Shown here one piece after another: positions 17,514 to 28,659 of a DNA stretch of 64,000 nt (position 1 is the stretch's first letter; every line of letters starts with the position of its first letter). The notes under the pieces were generated by a model. That model saw nothing but the letters and a program-made list of their open reading frames with translations. It was not told where the DNA came from and made no database searches. The position numbers and the translations under genes are program-made. This DNA is from Maridesulfovibrio salexigens DSM 2638 (GTDB lineage Bacteria; Desulfobacterota; Desulfovibrionia; Desulfovibrionales; Desulfovibrionaceae), in assembly GCF_000023445.1 (NCBI RefSeq), contig NC_012881.1:2237501-2301500 (forward strand), in the 5' to 3' direction.

Positions 17514-18649
17514 TTAAATATCTTCGACCTCTCTACTACGCGCCAGAAAACAGACTCTGCGGTTGCTTTACGACCTCCTCCCTCAGCCTGTCCATTTGTC
17601 AGAATCACAAAGTAATATCCACGGAATTTAAAAGCCAATGAGGTATAGATGCCGGCAAAATTACCATTATGCCCCACTGCTGTGTATTTGCTCATAATGC
17701 CGAGTCCATAAGATATTCCATCATAAGTAACGGGCCTGAAATCCATTTGTTGGGAGTGAAGACCGGAACTTATCCCGAATCCATTTAAATATGCCTTGAT
17801 CCAAATCATCATATCAGCAGCTGTGGAAACACCGTTCCCGGAACACCATGCCCATGAGGGATTGATCTTCAGACTCAAATCTTTAATTTTCCCGGTCTGG
17901 GGGTTGTAGTCATGGCCCCGGGCAAACGGCTCGGCTATATTGGCACTTTTTACGGGAAATGTAGTCGATTTTAAATTCAGTGGCCTGAGTATCCGCTGAT
18001 ACACCTGACTTTCAAAATTCTCACCGGTCACTTTTTCGATGACCAAGCCCAGAAGTACATAATTTGAATTGTTATATTCAAATTCCCTGCCTTCCCTACA
18101 ATGATCTTTATGTCCGAATTGCAACAGATGTTCCGGACTCCAATGTGTCCACGGCCTCTCCCTGAACAACTGCAAGAAATCCTTATCAATTGTAAAATTA
18201 CCCAGACAACTGCGCATCTGCAATAGATGACGAATGGTGAGAGGATTACCTGCCGTCACTATATCCGGCAATATTTCAGACACCTCGGTATCAAGGCTGA
18301 TTTTACCTTCATTTACCAGCATGAGAATTACCGAAGCCACAAAAGTCTTGGTAATGCTGCCTATGCGGAATTTAAGATTATTCCCCATAGGCTTACGGCT
18401 TCCGATCCTGCGCACCCCCGCCCGAAAAGCCCAGACCTGCCCTTGCGGAGTTTCAACCATCATCACCGCACCGGGAATTTTCAAATCCCGAATGGAGTCG
18501 CGCAAAATCTGATTTAGATCATTATGTCCGGAAGCTTCCGAGCATATATAAATCGTCAGCACAAAGAGAACTATAAAAGCAGCAGTTATTGCGCGGCGAA
18601 ACTTGCACGCGAACTCACAACCTTTATATATCCGATATTGATCTCTCAT
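17510..18649 (-). CDS. Serine hydrolase of the class C beta-lactamase / DD-peptidase family
   Basis: The 379-residue protein has an N-terminal membrane or signal segment (about residues 21-38) and the penicillin-binding-like hydrolase fold (PF00144). The catalytic SxxK is SITK in RIGSITKTFVASVIL (about residues 97-100). YNNSNYVLLG provides the YxN motif (about residue 194), and GHNGNFAGI replaces KTG near the C-terminus. Members include carboxypeptidases, esterases and D-amino-acid peptidases, so no drug-resistance role should be assumed. It is probably periplasmic and is a single-gene unit. Confidence 0.82.
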   Translation of the reverse strand: MRDQYRIYKGCEFACKFRRAITAAFIVLFVLTIYICSEASGHNDLNQILRDSIRDLKIPGAVMMVETPQGQVWAFRAGVRRIGSRKPMGNNLKFRIGSITKTFVASVILMLVNEGKISLDTEVSEILPDIVTAGNPLTIRHLLQMRSCLGNFTIDKDFLQLFRERPWTHWSPEHLLQFGHKDHCREGREFEYNNSNYVLLGLVIEKVTGENFESQVYQRILRPLNLKSTTFPVKSANIAEPFARGHDYNPQTGKIKDLSLKINPSWAWCSGNGVSTAADMMIWIKAYLNGFGISSGLHSQQMDFRPVTYDGISYGLGIMSKYTAVGHNGNFAGIYTSLAFKFRGYYFVILTNGQAEGGGRKATAESVFWRVVERSKIFN

Positions 18650-18707
18650 ACTTAATCATAGCATGAAAGCCTGCATAGATGGAATCGCAGTGTCTTTGGT
18701 TCCAAAT

Positions 18708-18740
18708 AAAAAAAAGGATGCCCCGGCAGGGACATCCTTT
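18708..18740 (-). terminator. Terminator of lon
   Basis: AAGGATG and CATCCTT, with an inner CCC/GGG pairing, form a hairpin followed on the minus strand by an eight-T run. It lies 25 bases past the lon stop codon. Confidence 0.88.
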
Positions 18741-18764
18741 TCAAAATCAATTTGTATCTAAAAC

Positions 18765-21218
18765 CTAGTGCGGCTGAGCCTGATACTCATCCTTGATCAG
18801 GTTGAGTGCAATGGGAGTGGCACTGTCACGCCCGCGGAACAGCTCTTCAGCGGTGAGGTTATCCAAAGCACAACTAAGCACTTCATCCATATTTTCCACC
18901 GGAATAATTTCAAGATCCTTAAGGATTGCATCAGGCACATCCTTGAGATCCTTCTTGTTGTCGATGGGGATAAGCACAGTCTTGGAAAGACCTCTGTGAG
19001 CAGCGAGCAGCTTTTCCCTTAAACCACCGATAGGCAGAACGCGACCACGCAGGGTAATTTCCCCGGTCATAGCCAGATCATGACGAACAGGAACGTTCAG
19101 GAACGCAGAGGCTATAGCAGTACACAGGGTAATACCGGCTGAGGGGCCATCCTTGGGAGTAGCTCCTTCGGGAACATGCACGTGAATATCAATTTTCTCA
19201 TGAAAATCCGGTTTCAGCCCGAAAAGATCGGAACGGGAACGGATATATGAGAGTGCGGCCTGTGCAGATTCCTGCATGACTTCACCGAGCTTACCGGTAA
19301 TAACCACTTTACCTTTACCAGGCATAAGCACGACTTCAACCATGAGCATTTCACCGCCCACCTGAGTGTAAGCCAGACCAGTGGATACACCGACCAGAGA
19401 TTTATCTTCACTGGCTCCGAAACGGAATTTGTGCACCCCGAGGATTTTGCTCAAGTTAGCTGTAGTAACATGAACACTTTTGCTCTTGTCATCGGATTCC
19501 ACAATCTGCATAGCAGTCTTACGACAAACCTTGGCAAGCTCACGCTCAAGGTTACGCACCCCGGCTTCCCGGGTGTAAGTGCGGATGATATCGATCATGG
19601 CATTATCGGAAATGGCAAGGTTATCTTCCTTGAGACCATGTTCCCCAACCTGCTTGGGCAGCAGGAAATCCTTGGCAATATGCATCTTCTCGGTTTCGAG
19701 ATAACCGGGAAGATTGATTATCTCCATCCTGTCCTGAAGAGGCAGCGGGATGGAATGAAGGTCGTTTGCTGTGGTGATGAAAAAGACCTTGGAGAGATCG
19801 TAGTCAAGATCAAGGTAGTGATCGTTGAATGTTCCGTTCTGCTCCGGATCAAGCACTTCAAGGAGAGCCGCAGACGGATCTCCTCTGAAATCAGTGCTCA
19901 TCTTATCCACTTCATCAAGACAGATAACCGGGTTACTGAATTCACAGCGCCTCAAGGACTGGATTATCTTACCCGGAAGCGCACCGACATAGGTACGGCG
20001 ATGACCGCGGATTTCAGCTTCATCACGGACTCCACCGAGAGAAAGGCGCACGAATTCGCGACCCATTGCCCGTGCAATGGAGCGGGCAATAGATGTTTTA
20101 CCAACACCGGGAGGGCCCGCAAAACAAAGGATAGGTCCTTTGATGGTTTCAACCAAAGCCTGCACAGCCATGTATTCAAGGATGCGCTCTTTGGGTTTCT
20201 CAAGACCATAATGGTCTTCATCGAGAATTTTGCGTGCTTCGGCTATATCCAGCTTGGTCTTTTTGTATTTGTTCCATGGAAGCTCCATAACCCAGTCCAC
20301 ATAGTTGCGGACAACGGTATACTCGGCAGAGGAAGGAGCCATCTGGCGCAATTTTTTAATTTCTTTGCGCACCCGCTCCCGGGACTCTTCTTCCATGTTC
20401 TTTTCATTAAGCTGCTCTTCAAGTTCATGGGCTTCAGCCTGAGGATCATCCTCACGGCCCATTTCCTTGTTGATAGCCTTGAGCTGCTCGTTGAGATAGT
20501 ACTCACGCTGGTTCTTTTCCATCTGCCCTTTGACACGGTTTTTAACCCGTTTTTCAATGGACACAATTTCAATTTCACCGAGCAGAAGCTCATAAACCGC
20601 TTCCAGCCTTTCAATGGGATCAATCATCTCAAGAATGCTCTGCTTCTTAAGAAACTCCACCTTAAGGTGAGGCATAATTGAATCAGCAAGCTTGCCGGCT
20701 GTACGGATAGTTGAGATCGCCAGAATAGTCTCGGGAGCAATCTTCTTGTTCACTTTGCCAAATTTTTCAAGGGCTTCGTGAACAGAACGCACCAGAGCCT
20801 CGGTTGTATGCTCTTCAGCCGGAAGATCATCAACCCTGTCGATATTCACCAGCGGAAAATTCTCACCGAAAACAACATCATCAGAATCAGGATTCCAGCT
20901 GGCACGGTACATTCCTTCGAAAAGGACCTTGATTGTGCCGTCAGGAAGTCTGAGCATTTGCAGAATCTTACTGACAGTCCCTACCCGGAAAAGATCTTCC
21001 GGTTCGGGTTTTTCTTTCTCTGGGAATTCCTGAGTGACCAGAAAAATCTTTTTATCATAATCGGCTATAGCTTCTTCAATCGCTTTGATTGAAGACTCCC
21101 GACCGACAAAAAGAGGCACAATGGAACGCGGGAACATGACAACTTCCCGCAGTGACATCATCGGAAGAATATTCTGTTCAGTGGATGTATTGCCACCTTC
21201 AAATTCTGTGGACGACAT
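18765..21218 (-). CDS. lon: ATP-dependent Lon protease
   Basis: The 817-residue protein has all parts of LonA: the N-terminal substrate-binding LAN domain (about residues 16-215, starting [13 protein letters not shown]), a coiled-coil linker, the AAA+ module with Walker [10 protein letters not shown] (about residue 367) and Walker B ICLDEVDK, and the protease domain with Ser in PKDGPSAG (about residue 693) and Lys in [13 protein letters not shown] (about residue 736). It degrades misfolded and regulatory proteins in the cytoplasm. GGAGGAT precedes the ATG. It is transcribed alone with its own terminator. The adjacent gap 21219-21527 is AT-rich and shows no gene. Confidence 0.97.
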   Translation of the reverse strand: MSSTEFEGGNTSTEQNILPMMSLREVVMFPRSIVPLFVGRESSIKAIEEAIADYDKKIFLVTQEFPEKEKPEPEDLFRVGTVSKILQMLRLPDGTIKVLFEGMYRASWNPDSDDVVFGENFPLVNIDRVDDLPAEEHTTEALVRSVHEALEKFGKVNKKIAPETILAISTIRTAGKLADSIMPHLKVEFLKKQSILEMIDPIERLEAVYELLLGEIEIVSIEKRVKNRVKGQMEKNQREYYLNEQLKAINKEMGREDDPQAEAHELEEQLNEKNMEEESRERVRKEIKKLRQMAPSSAEYTVVRNYVDWVMELPWNKYKKTKLDIAEARKILDEDHYGLEKPKERILEYMAVQALVETIKGPILCFAGPPGVGKTSIARSIARAMGREFVRLSLGGVRDEAEIRGHRRTYVGALPGKIIQSLRRCEFSNPVICLDEVDKMSTDFRGDPSAALLEVLDPEQNGTFNDHYLDLDYDLSKVFFITTANDLHSIPLPLQDRMEIINLPGYLETEKMHIAKDFLLPKQVGEHGLKEDNLAISDNAMIDIIRTYTREAGVRNLERELAKVCRKTAMQIVESDDKSKSVHVTTANLSKILGVHKFRFGASEDKSLVGVSTGLAYTQVGGEMLMVEVVLMPGKGKVVITGKLGEVMQESAQAALSYIRSRSDLFGLKPDFHEKIDIHVHVPEGATPKDGPSAGITLCTAIASAFLNVPVRHDLAMTGEITLRGRVLPIGGLREKLLAAHRGLSKTVLIPIDNKKDLKDVPDAILKDLEIIPVENMDEVLSCALDNLTAEELFRGRDSATPIALNLIKDEYQAQPH

Positions 21219-21527
21219 TTATCCTCCTGCTTTTAACCCGGAAACGTCTTTAAACCAAACGAGAACAAACACTACGTCCGTTCACAGGATGGACACCTAA
21301 TCAGGTAAAAAAGTTATGTTGGAACGTCAGTTAAACAAATAACAGCGACGATTAATTTTCAAAAAACAACTTATAACCATACAGAAACATGAAATAATAC
21401 CTGCTTCCATTTTGTCAAACGACAAATCGTTATTAATTACATTATACATGAAAATAAACAGCTGGCGATGCCAACAACACGTATCGGAGCAAAATTAAGA
21501 TTGATTACCCTGATAAGTCCTAAAATG

Positions 21528-24233
21528 TTAATTTTCCGAAATGCATGGACAGGGTTGGCCGAAAACAGACTGCTGAATCGGCAAAGAAATTACAAACTTT
21601 GTCCAATTTCCCGGTGACGAATATACTTCCATATTTCCGTTATGCAGATCTGCTATAATGAAATATGAGATGGCAAGACCAAGCCCGGTTCCTTCACCAA
21701 CTTTTTTGGTGGTATAGAAAGGTTCGAAGATACGTTTCCGCACATTCTCATCTATCCCCTGTCCGTTATCTTCGATTTCAATATTAACCCAATCTCTCTT
21801 TTCATAGGCCCGGAGTATAAATGTCGGTCCCCCGCTATCATAACTCTTTGAAGTCATTGATTGAGCACTGTTTTTTAGCAAATTCAAAAAGACCTGCTGA
21901 ATCTCGCTGCCTTCACACAAAACAGTGGAAATATCATCTTCAAACTCTCGTATTATTTCGATCTTCTTGAAATCATACTTAGTTGAAAGGTTGTATTCAT
22001 TATCCGCAAGCTCAATTGTGTTATCCAATAACTCTGAAAGGTCATGCTGTTTAAAATTATCCTGATTCTTGCGGCTGAAGCTAAGCATATTCCTGACTAT
22101 TTTTGCGGCTCGGTCCACTGAAGCTGTTATGCCGTTAATGATCTTGGGTATGTCACGGTCATGCATATAACCATGCAGATCCTCAAGATTAATATTTCTG
22201 GCTTCAGCTGCTCTTCTATTGCTCTTCAAATCGCCTAAAACGCGTCTGGTAATATTCTGGGCTCCCTGTGCAATAACTCCGAGCGGATTGTTAATCTCAT
22301 GGGCCATGCCTGCTGCAAGCCCGCCGACAGATAACATTTTCTCATTCTGGACCAGCATATCTTCGAGCCTTACCCGCTCCGTAACATCTTCAATCTGAAC
22401 TACAACACCGTCCTGATCCCCGGCGGAAAGTGGATAGATCATTATGTCATCATAGAAGACATCTCCATCCTGCTTGCGGGAGACTCTGGGGTCTGTCCAA
22501 ACTTTTTGACTGCTCAATGAATCCCTAACCTGTTTCATATATGGTGAAAGTCGGGGAAACACCTCTTCGACCAATCTTCCCACAGCCTGCTCATCACTGA
22601 TTCCTGCCACTTCCGAAGCCTTCCTGTTCCAACGGGTAACCCGCCCTTCTCCATTCAGGCCGACCAGAATAACAGGCATGGAATCGATAATGCTTTTAAG
22701 CTGATTGCGAAGGTCTTTGATCTCTTCAAGTGAATTTTTCAACTCAGTAATATCAGTATGAGTGCCGATCATTCTTATAGCCTTTCCGGACTCATCCCTT
22801 TCCACGGCATTACCACGCCCAAGAATCCACAACCACTTACCGTCCTTGGCCTGCATCCGAAATTCGACTTCAAAATTCTCAATTTCATTATTGATACATT
22901 TGCTATTCACATTAAAAGCATGAACACGATCATCTTCGTGGATAAGATCTACCCATGAATCAACATGCGAAGGCAGTTCATTTTCACCATATCCAAGCAT
23001 AGCTTTGTAGCCGGGGCTGTAATACACATCGTCAGTTTTAATATTCCAGTCCCACACACCATCCTTATTGGCAGCCATTGCAAGAGCAAAACGTTCCCTG
23101 CTTTGCCTTACCTCTTCCTTGGCATTGCGCAATTTCATATAAGCTATGGATAAAGCGATTGAAAAAACAAGCAGTACGGCAATAACAAAAAAAGCTGCAA
23201 TTATCTCAATTTTATGGACTCCCCACACGGACTCATTTTCATTTAAAATGAGAGAATTAGCAGGTAGCTTGGAAGACTTGATTTTAAAACGGTCAAGGAC
23301 AGTCCGGTCAAAAATAAATCTATTGGCATCCCCCCCTTCTACTACAGGGATATCTTTAACCGCCTTTCCTGATAAAATATCCAGAGCAATACGTCCTGCG
23401 ATAACTCCCTGCTCATAGTGAGAAATAACCTTTCCACCGATAAGCCCTTTACCCATGCCATGTTCGTAAAGATGGAAAACAGGGCGACTGCTGCTTGAAA
23501 GAATCTCCTGCAATCCCTCTTCAAAAGATTTTGCAACTCCATCCTTATCCCGGTATGCGGAAAGCAGAAGAACCGCGCTATCGTTAGGAAGTCGGCCAAG
23601 GACCTCTTTCATTTCCGACCAGTTCATTCTGTTTAAGGGAATCTCTACAAGCTTAATGTCCGAAAATTCTACACCCAGTTTATTTGCTGACTGCAAATCG
23701 GCTTGTCCGCTAGGAGTTTCATCAACAACCAGATATACAGTTTTGACTCCGGGTATTAAGGCAGCGATTCCCTGAAGATTCTCCCGCATCGAGACAGCCT
23801 CTATCACTCCGGTAACACTCTCATTATCATCCATAGAGCGAGCCAAAGCCTGATTATTTACCCCACAAAAAACAATCGGGGTATCCGGGAAAAACTCTTT
23901 TCTATTTTTTAAAACAAAATTTAAGGCATTATCATCTGAAGTAACGACTATGTTATATTTATCCAAAGAAGTGAGCTTAGTTTTAAGCATATTATGGAAA
24001 GCGGAAAGATTCTTTTTATTCATGAACCTCTTAGAATCCATAAATTCTACATCAAGATGAATTCCTGCCGGGGAAAGTATAGACTTAAGACCATTAATTT
24101 GTTCAAAAAAAGTAGGAAAACCGGGATGGTAAGAACTAATAAGCAAAGCATGCGATTTTGCAGCTGAAACAGCAGGGCAAAAAGAAAAAATCGCCCAAGA
24201 AAATAAGGCAACAATTATTATGAGCTTCTTCAT
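21528..24233 (-). CDS. Sensor histidine kinase with periplasmic ABC-binding-protein-like input domain
   Basis: The 901-residue protein starts with a signal/anchor segment. Residues about 25-310 form a periplasmic domain like ABC substrate-binding proteins of the PF04392 type (HALLISSYHPGFPTFFEQ near residue 28). A membrane helix follows (about residues 342-365), then two PAS domains (about residues 380-500 and 515-630), a dimerisation domain with the phospho-accepting His in MAHEINNPLG (about residue 646), and a HATPase with N (LLKNSAQS), G1 (DNGQGID) and G2 (GTGLGLAISYF) boxes. There is no receiver domain and no response-regulator gene beside it, so it is an orphan sensor; the ligand is unknown. 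Confidence 0.9.
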   Translation of the reverse strand: MKKLIIIVALFSWAIFSFCPAVSAAKSHALLISSYHPGFPTFFEQINGLKSILSPAGIHLDVEFMDSKRFMNKKNLSAFHNMLKTKLTSLDKYNIVVTSDDNALNFVLKNRKEFFPDTPIVFCGVNNQALARSMDDNESVTGVIEAVSMRENLQGIAALIPGVKTVYLVVDETPSGQADLQSANKLGVEFSDIKLVEIPLNRMNWSEMKEVLGRLPNDSAVLLLSAYRDKDGVAKSFEEGLQEILSSSSRPVFHLYEHGMGKGLIGGKVISHYEQGVIAGRIALDILSGKAVKDIPVVEGGDANRFIFDRTVLDRFKIKSSKLPANSLILNENESVWGVHKIEIIAAFFVIAVLLVFSIALSIAYMKLRNAKEEVRQSRERFALAMAANKDGVWDWNIKTDDVYYSPGYKAMLGYGENELPSHVDSWVDLIHEDDRVHAFNVNSKCINNEIENFEVEFRMQAKDGKWLWILGRGNAVERDESGKAIRMIGTHTDITELKNSLEEIKDLRNQLKSIIDSMPVILVGLNGEGRVTRWNRKASEVAGISDEQAVGRLVEEVFPRLSPYMKQVRDSLSSQKVWTDPRVSRKQDGDVFYDDIMIYPLSAGDQDGVVVQIEDVTERVRLEDMLVQNEKMLSVGGLAAGMAHEINNPLGVIAQGAQNITRRVLGDLKSNRRAAEARNINLEDLHGYMHDRDIPKIINGITASVDRAAKIVRNMLSFSRKNQDNFKQHDLSELLDNTIELADNEYNLSTKYDFKKIEIIREFEDDISTVLCEGSEIQQVFLNLLKNSAQSMTSKSYDSGGPTFILRAYEKRDWVNIEIEDNGQGIDENVRKRIFEPFYTTKKVGEGTGLGLAISYFIIADLHNGNMEVYSSPGNWTKFVISLPIQQSVFGQPCPCISEN

Positions 24234-24363
24234 GAACTGGCCGACCTGAAAAGTATAAAAATTAGTTTAAAGTTTTTCATACGCCATTACTCGGATAAAG
24301 CCAATCCCATATAATATAAAAACACCCTTTCTCATAATAAAAACTTAAAAAAACTCCAGATAA

Positions 24364-24401
24364 AACAAAAAGCCTCCGATCCTTGCAGGATCGGAGGCTT
24401 C
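24364..24401 (-). terminator. Terminator of clpX
   Basis: AGCCTCCGATCC and GGATCGGAGGCT form a perfect 12-bp stem with the loop TTGCA. A T-run follows on the minus strand, 25 bases past the clpX stop. Confidence 0.93.
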
Positions 24402-24424
24402 ATAAAAGCGAAACTAAGTTTCAG

Positions 24425-25678
24425 CTATGCGCTTTTCACTTCATTGTGGAAAAACAGAATGGGTTCCATTCCATTTTCAACAACGCTTTTGTTAATCACG
24501 CACTCTTTAACTCCGCTCATGGAGGGAAGCTTGTACATGATATCAAGCATGATGGATTCAAGCACATTGCGCAGACCGCGAGCCCCTGTTTTACGCTCAA
24601 CAGCTTTAGCCGCAATGGATTTCAGCGCGTTGGCAGTAAAAGTCAGGCGCACACCGTCAAGCTCGAACATTTTCTTGTACTGCTTGACCAATGCGTTCTT
24701 GGGCTCCTGAAGGATACGCACAAGATCTTCCTCGCTCAGTTCGGAAAGAGCTGTCTGAACCGGAATGCGACCGACAAATTCGGGGATAAGACCGAATTTG
24801 ACCAGATCCGCAGGTTCAGCCTTAGCGAAAAGCTCACTGATGCCTTTATCGGACTTCTGCTCTACCTTTGCACCGAAACCGATACCGGAACCGGACATGC
24901 GCTGCTGCACAATGGTATCCAGACCGATGAACGCACCGCCGAGGATGAACAGGATATTGGAGGTATCGAGCCTGATGAATTCCTGCTGGGGATGCTTACG
25001 GCCGCCCTTGGGAGGAATGTTGGCTTCGGTTCCTTCAATGATCTTGAGAAGAGCCTGCTGTACACCTTCACCGGAAACATCACGGGTGATAGAAGGACTG
25101 TCGCCCTTACGGGAAATCTTGTCGATCTCATCAATATAGATGATTCCGCGGGATGCAGCATCTATGTCGTAATCAGCGTTCTGCAAAAGCTGCACGAGAA
25201 TGTTTTCAACATCCTCACCAACATAACCGGCTTCGGTCAGTGTGGTGGCATCCGCAATGGCAAAGGGAACTTTAAGAACTCTTGCCAGAGTCTGAGCCAG
25301 CAGGGTTTTACCGGAACCGGTAGGCCCGATCAGCAGAATGTTGCTCTTATCGATTTCTACATCATCAGTACCGCTGGACTGGGTGTAATACACACGCTTA
25401 TAGTGATTGTGAACAGCAACAGCCAGAATCTTCTTAGGATGTTCCTGACCGATTACATATTCATCAAGCAGTTCTTTAATTTCCTGTGGGGACAGGAGTT
25501 TACCTGCATCGAACTCCTCACCGACCGCTTCCTGAGCCATGATGTTATTACAAAGCTGAACACACTCGTCGCAAATGTAAACATCAGGTCCGGCGATCAG
25601 ACGCTGCACCTCATCCTGAGATTTGGAGCAAAAGGAGCAATGAAGGTCCTGTCCTGAACCTTGGTTTTCATTACTCAT
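24425..25678 (-). CDS. clpX: ClpX, ATPase subunit of the ClpXP protease
   Basis: The 417-residue unfoldase has the N-terminal zinc-binding domain (HCSFCSK...ICDECVQLC, residues 14-41), Walker [12 protein letters not shown] (about residue 120), Walker [11 protein letters not shown], the pore loop GYVGEDV, and the IGF-type loop IGFGAKVE that docks to ClpP. It recognises and unfolds tagged substrates. It lies 6 bases after clpP, so the two protease subunits are co-transcribed and end at the terminator at 24364-24401. Confidence 0.97.
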   Translation of the reverse strand: MSNENQGSGQDLHCSFCSKSQDEVQRLIAGPDVYICDECVQLCNNIMAQEAVGEEFDAGKLLSPQEIKELLDEYVIGQEHPKKILAVAVHNHYKRVYYTQSSGTDDVEIDKSNILLIGPTGSGKTLLAQTLARVLKVPFAIADATTLTEAGYVGEDVENILVQLLQNADYDIDAASRGIIYIDEIDKISRKGDSPSITRDVSGEGVQQALLKIIEGTEANIPPKGGRKHPQQEFIRLDTSNILFILGGAFIGLDTIVQQRMSGSGIGFGAKVEQKSDKGISELFAKAEPADLVKFGLIPEFVGRIPVQTALSELSEEDLVRILQEPKNALVKQYKKMFELDGVRLTFTANALKSIAAKAVERKTGARGLRNVLESIMLDIMYKLPSMSGVKECVINKSVVENGMEPILFFHNEVKSA

Positions 25679-25684
25679 CAGGAA

Positions 25685-26293
25685 TTAACCTTCCTTGGAT
25701 TCAATATTTCCGCGATTCTCCAGAACTTTGTCGATCAGGCCGTATTCAACAGCTTCCTGAGCAGACATGAAGTTATCGCGATCCGTATCCTTCTCAATCT
25801 CTTCTACAGTTCTGCCGGTATTTTCGGCCATGATAGAGTTGAGGGATTTTCTAAGTCTTAAAATTTCACGGGCCTGAATATCAATGTCAGTAGCCTGACC
25901 CTGCGCACCGCCCAAAGGCTGGTGGATGAGGATGCGGCTATGCGGCAGGGAGTAACGCTGCCCTTTCTCACCTGCGCTGAGCAGGAAAGCACCCATGCTG
26001 GCGGCCTGTCCCATGCACAGGGTTGCCACCGGGGCGGAGATATACTGCATTGTATCGTAAATAGCCATACCGGCGGTTACTACGCCACCGGGGGAGTTGA
26101 TATACATATAGATTTCTTTTTCAGGATCTTCTGATTCCAGAAAAAGAAGCTGTGCGCAAATTACGCTGGCAACATGGTCATTAACTTCGCCGCTGAGCAG
26201 GATGATTCTATCCTTGAGAAGACGGGAATAAATATCGTAAGCGCGTTCTGTGCGCCCTGTAGTTTCAACAACAATAGGTATGGTTCCAGACAT
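25685..26293 (-). CDS. clpP: ClpP, proteolytic subunit of the Clp protease
   Basis: The 202-residue serine protease has the catalytic triad Ser99 ([12 protein letters not shown]), His124 ([10 protein letters not shown]) and an Asp near residue 173 ([11 protein letters not shown]). Start [10 protein letters not shown] and oxyanion-hole SPGG are typical. It assembles into the 14-mer degradative chamber used by ClpX. The ribosome site is GGGAGAT. The 255-base gap to tig contains the tig terminator, so clpP-clpX has its own promoter. Confidence 0.97.
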   Translation of the reverse strand: MSGTIPIVVETTGRTERAYDIYSRLLKDRIILLSGEVNDHVASVICAQLLFLESEDPEKEIYMYINSPGGVVTAGMAIYDTMQYISAPVATLCMGQAASMGAFLLSAGEKGQRYSLPHSRILIHQPLGGAQGQATDIDIQAREILRLRKSLNSIMAENTGRTVEEIEKDTDRDNFMSAQEAVEYGLIDKVLENRGNIESKEG

Positions 26294-26490
26294 CTATATC
26301 TCCCGGAAATATTTATTTATAAAAGGGAATTGAAATTAATGAAAAACCGCCCGATCCGGTACGGATAATCATATGAAAATTCATCCTAATCATTTGAATG
26401 CTTGAGTTCAAGCACAAATCCGGCGGGTCAAACTCTACAACGTGTTAACCGCATATAGAATTATTAACAACCCGTTTTCAAAAAAAATCA

Positions 26491-26523
26491 AAAAGGCGGC
26501 GCGGTAAGATAACCACGCCGCCT
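26491..26523 (-). terminator. Terminator of tig
   Basis: GGCGGCG-CGG and CC-ACGCCGCC form a GC-rich hairpin with the loop TAAGATAA. A long T-rich tract follows on the minus strand. Confidence 0.9.
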
Positions 26524-26548
26524 AACATGTTTATTTAAACGGTCGAGA

Positions 26549-27856
26549 TTACTTGTCGTCCTTTTTAACAGGATCGATTTCAGTAACGTCTGCGTTTTCG
26601 TAGATGAACTCGGCAGCCTTGTCAGCGAGGAGACGGTCCTTGAGAGGAACAATGAGGTTGTTCTCTTCGTAGTAGGACTTTACGGAGCTGAGATCCTGCT
26701 GAGTCTGCTGTGCGATCTGGTAGAGAGCGCCTTCCACTTCCTGAGGTTCTACGGAAAGCTCTTCACGCTTTGCAACGTTGAGCAGGAAGATTTCAGTACG
26801 TACGGACTCTTCAGCCACGGGACGCTGTTCTTCACGGAGTTCTTCCATGGATTTGCCGAGAGACTCAAAGCTCTTACCGGAGCGCTCTGCGCGACCGATA
26901 ACATCAGCAACCATGCGCTGCAGACGGTCTTCCATAAGAGAAGGAGGCAGCGGGAAGTCGAGTTCTTTAACGATACCGCTGATCAGCTTGGTCTGAGCTG
27001 CAGACTTGTTGAGCTGCTTGCGGTTTGCAGTGTAAGACTGCTTAACGATCTCACGCATTTTTTCAACGGATTCAAAACCGCCTGCCTGCTTAACAACATC
27101 GTCGGTAAGTTCGGGCATTTTGCGTTCTTTAACAGCGTGAACAGTAACCTTCATGGTTGCAGTCTTGCCTGCGAGATCGGAGTTGATGAAATCTTCGGGG
27201 AAAGTGATGTCGGTTTCACCGGACTCACCAGCTTTCAGGGTCTTAACGAATTCTTCGAACTCTTCGAGGGAGTGACCTTCACCGATGGGCAGGTCGAAGT
27301 TATCAGCCTGTACGCCGGGGATGGGCTCGCCGTCCATTTCTGCGGAGAAAGTTACGGAAGCGAGTTCACCGTCTTTAGCGGGACGGTCGTCCTCAATGGG
27401 AGCAATTTTAGCCATGGACTGCAGGAGTCTGTTTTCAACTTCCTTGAGTTCATCTTCGGTAACTTCAGCACGCTCTTCTTCAACGGGAAGACCGAGGTAA
27501 CCGGGAGTATCGAATTCAGGAACAATTTCGAACTTAATTACGTAGCTGAAATCTTCACCGCGAACGAGTTCCTTAGCGTCAACGTCAATTTTAGAAACGG
27601 GAACGAGGGACTGGCCGTTGAGGATATCGTTGATCTGGTAGTTGATCAGGTCAGTGGTAGCTTCGTTGATGATCTGTTTTTTGTACTTGGACTGGATAAC
27701 AGAAGCAGGAACTTTACCCTTTCTGAAACCTTTAACCGGGGTCTGTACTTTGTACAGGGCAACGGTTGCATCCAGAGCAGCACCAACTTCCTCAGCAGGT
27801 ACGGAAACTTTAATCTCTCTCTCTACCGCTGAAACTTCTTCAATATTAAAATCCAT
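26549..27856 (-). CDS. tig: Trigger factor, ribosome-associated chaperone
   Basis: The protein of 435 residues has the three-part layout of trigger factor: the N-terminal ribosome-binding domain (with FRKGKVPASVIQSKY, the G-F-R-x-G-x-x-P ribosome-docking signature, near residue 46), an FKBP-type peptidyl-prolyl isomerase domain (about residues 150-240), and a helical C-terminal chaperone domain. I place the start at the ATG at 27856 (MDFNIEEV) because GGAGG lies 9 bases upstream; a longer frame from 27895 has no ribosome site. It binds nascent chains at the ribosome exit. The 305 bases upstream hold no gene. Confidence 0.96.
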   Translation of the reverse strand: MDFNIEEVSAVEREIKVSVPAEEVGAALDATVALYKVQTPVKGFRKGKVPASVIQSKYKKQIINEATTDLINYQINDILNGQSLVPVSKIDVDAKELVRGEDFSYVIKFEIVPEFDTPGYLGLPVEEERAEVTEDELKEVENRLLQSMAKIAPIEDDRPAKDGELASVTFSAEMDGEPIPGVQADNFDLPIGEGHSLEEFEEFVKTLKAGESGETDITFPEDFINSDLAGKTATMKVTVHAVKERKMPELTDDVVKQAGGFESVEKMREIVKQSYTANRKQLNKSAAQTKLISGIVKELDFPLPPSLMEDRLQRMVADVIGRAERSGKSFESLGKSMEELREEQRPVAEESVRTEIFLLNVAKREELSVEPQEVEGALYQIAQQTQQDLSSVKSYYEENNLIVPLKDRLLADKAAEFIYENADVTEIDPVKKDDK

Positions 27857-28101
27857 CTTAGGCATCCTCCTAGAAAATATATCTGCCATGAGCAAACCGC
27901 TACGACAGTTGTGTACTTTAGCTTGTGTCGGTCAACGTGAAGACTTTCACATTATTCCAACAAAAGAACTGGGATTATTTAGGCAGTTTCCCCACAAAGT
28001 CAACCCCCATAAAGGAGTTGATTCACAAATAATGAGGATAAATTGAATTTTTCTCACTAAATTCCCGCAAGATGCCCTCTAATCCGTATCATTAATAAAT
28101 A

Positions 28102-28130
28102 AAGCGGAACCCCGGTACAGGATTCCGCTT
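28102..28130 (-). terminator. Probable terminator of the small TPR gene
   Basis: AAGCGGAA and TTCCGCTT form an 8-bp stem, followed on the minus strand by a T-rich stretch interrupted by A. It lies 31 bases past the stop at 28162. Confidence 0.65.
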
Positions 28131-28161
28131 AAGCAAGGAGGAGATGCGTATTGATTAAAAT

Positions 28162-28476
28162 TTATGCTGCAAGCTTCTGTTTGAGTGCGTCCCGCTTGGA
28201 TTCAAAACGCTCAATCAGTGCCGCCTGCCCTTTGTGGTCCGGATTCAGAAAGCCAATGGCGAGGTCGTAAGCATGAACAGCCTCATCGACTTTACCTGAC
28301 ATCTGCAAAACAACCGCAAGATTGTTATGCAGGGTTGCCCGGTGAATTTTTTTGGACTTGCATTGCGACATTCCAATTGCGGCTTTTAAGTTATCTTCCG
28401 CCTTCCTGAAATCACCGTTGTTACAAGCCTGCATACCTTCTCTGTTCAATTCCCATGCTTTTCCGAGTTTGCACAT
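28162..28476 (-). CDS. Small TPR-like protein, 104 aa
   Basis: The start at 28476 (MCKLGKAW) is chosen because AGGAGAG lies 6 bases upstream. The protein is helical and shows about two tetratricopeptide-like repeats: EGMQACNNGDFRKAEDNLKAAI and a second around LHNNLAVVLQMSGKVDEAVHAY. It has no signal peptide, so it is probably a cytoplasmic interaction protein. It forms a single-gene unit with its own terminator. Confidence 0.75.
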   Translation of the reverse strand: MCKLGKAWELNREGMQACNNGDFRKAEDNLKAAIGMSQCKSKKIHRATLHNNLAVVLQMSGKVDEAVHAYDLAIGFLNPDHKGQAALIERFESKRDALKQKLAA

Positions 28477-28659
28477 ATTACTCTCCTGAAATATATTTAA
28501 AATTATTTGAAAGTCTTTTTCCCTCTTGGTTGAACTCAAGATATTGAAAACGATTTTCAATGTCAAATGTAAATTTTAAAAAAATAAACCATATCAAAAC
28601 TGACATGGTTTATTTCCTCGTGGAATAAGCACCTACACGGTGCATTCACTGGAATACTA

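Noticed and set aside
19431-20681. Long open frame (416 codons) on the plus strand inside lon
   Set aside because: It is antisense to an intact lon gene with all catalytic motifs; it has no ribosome site and a composition typical of a complementary-strand shadow.
24383-25657. Long open frame (424 codons) antisense to clpX
   Set aside because: ClpX on the minus strand is unambiguous; the other frame starts in the clpX terminator.
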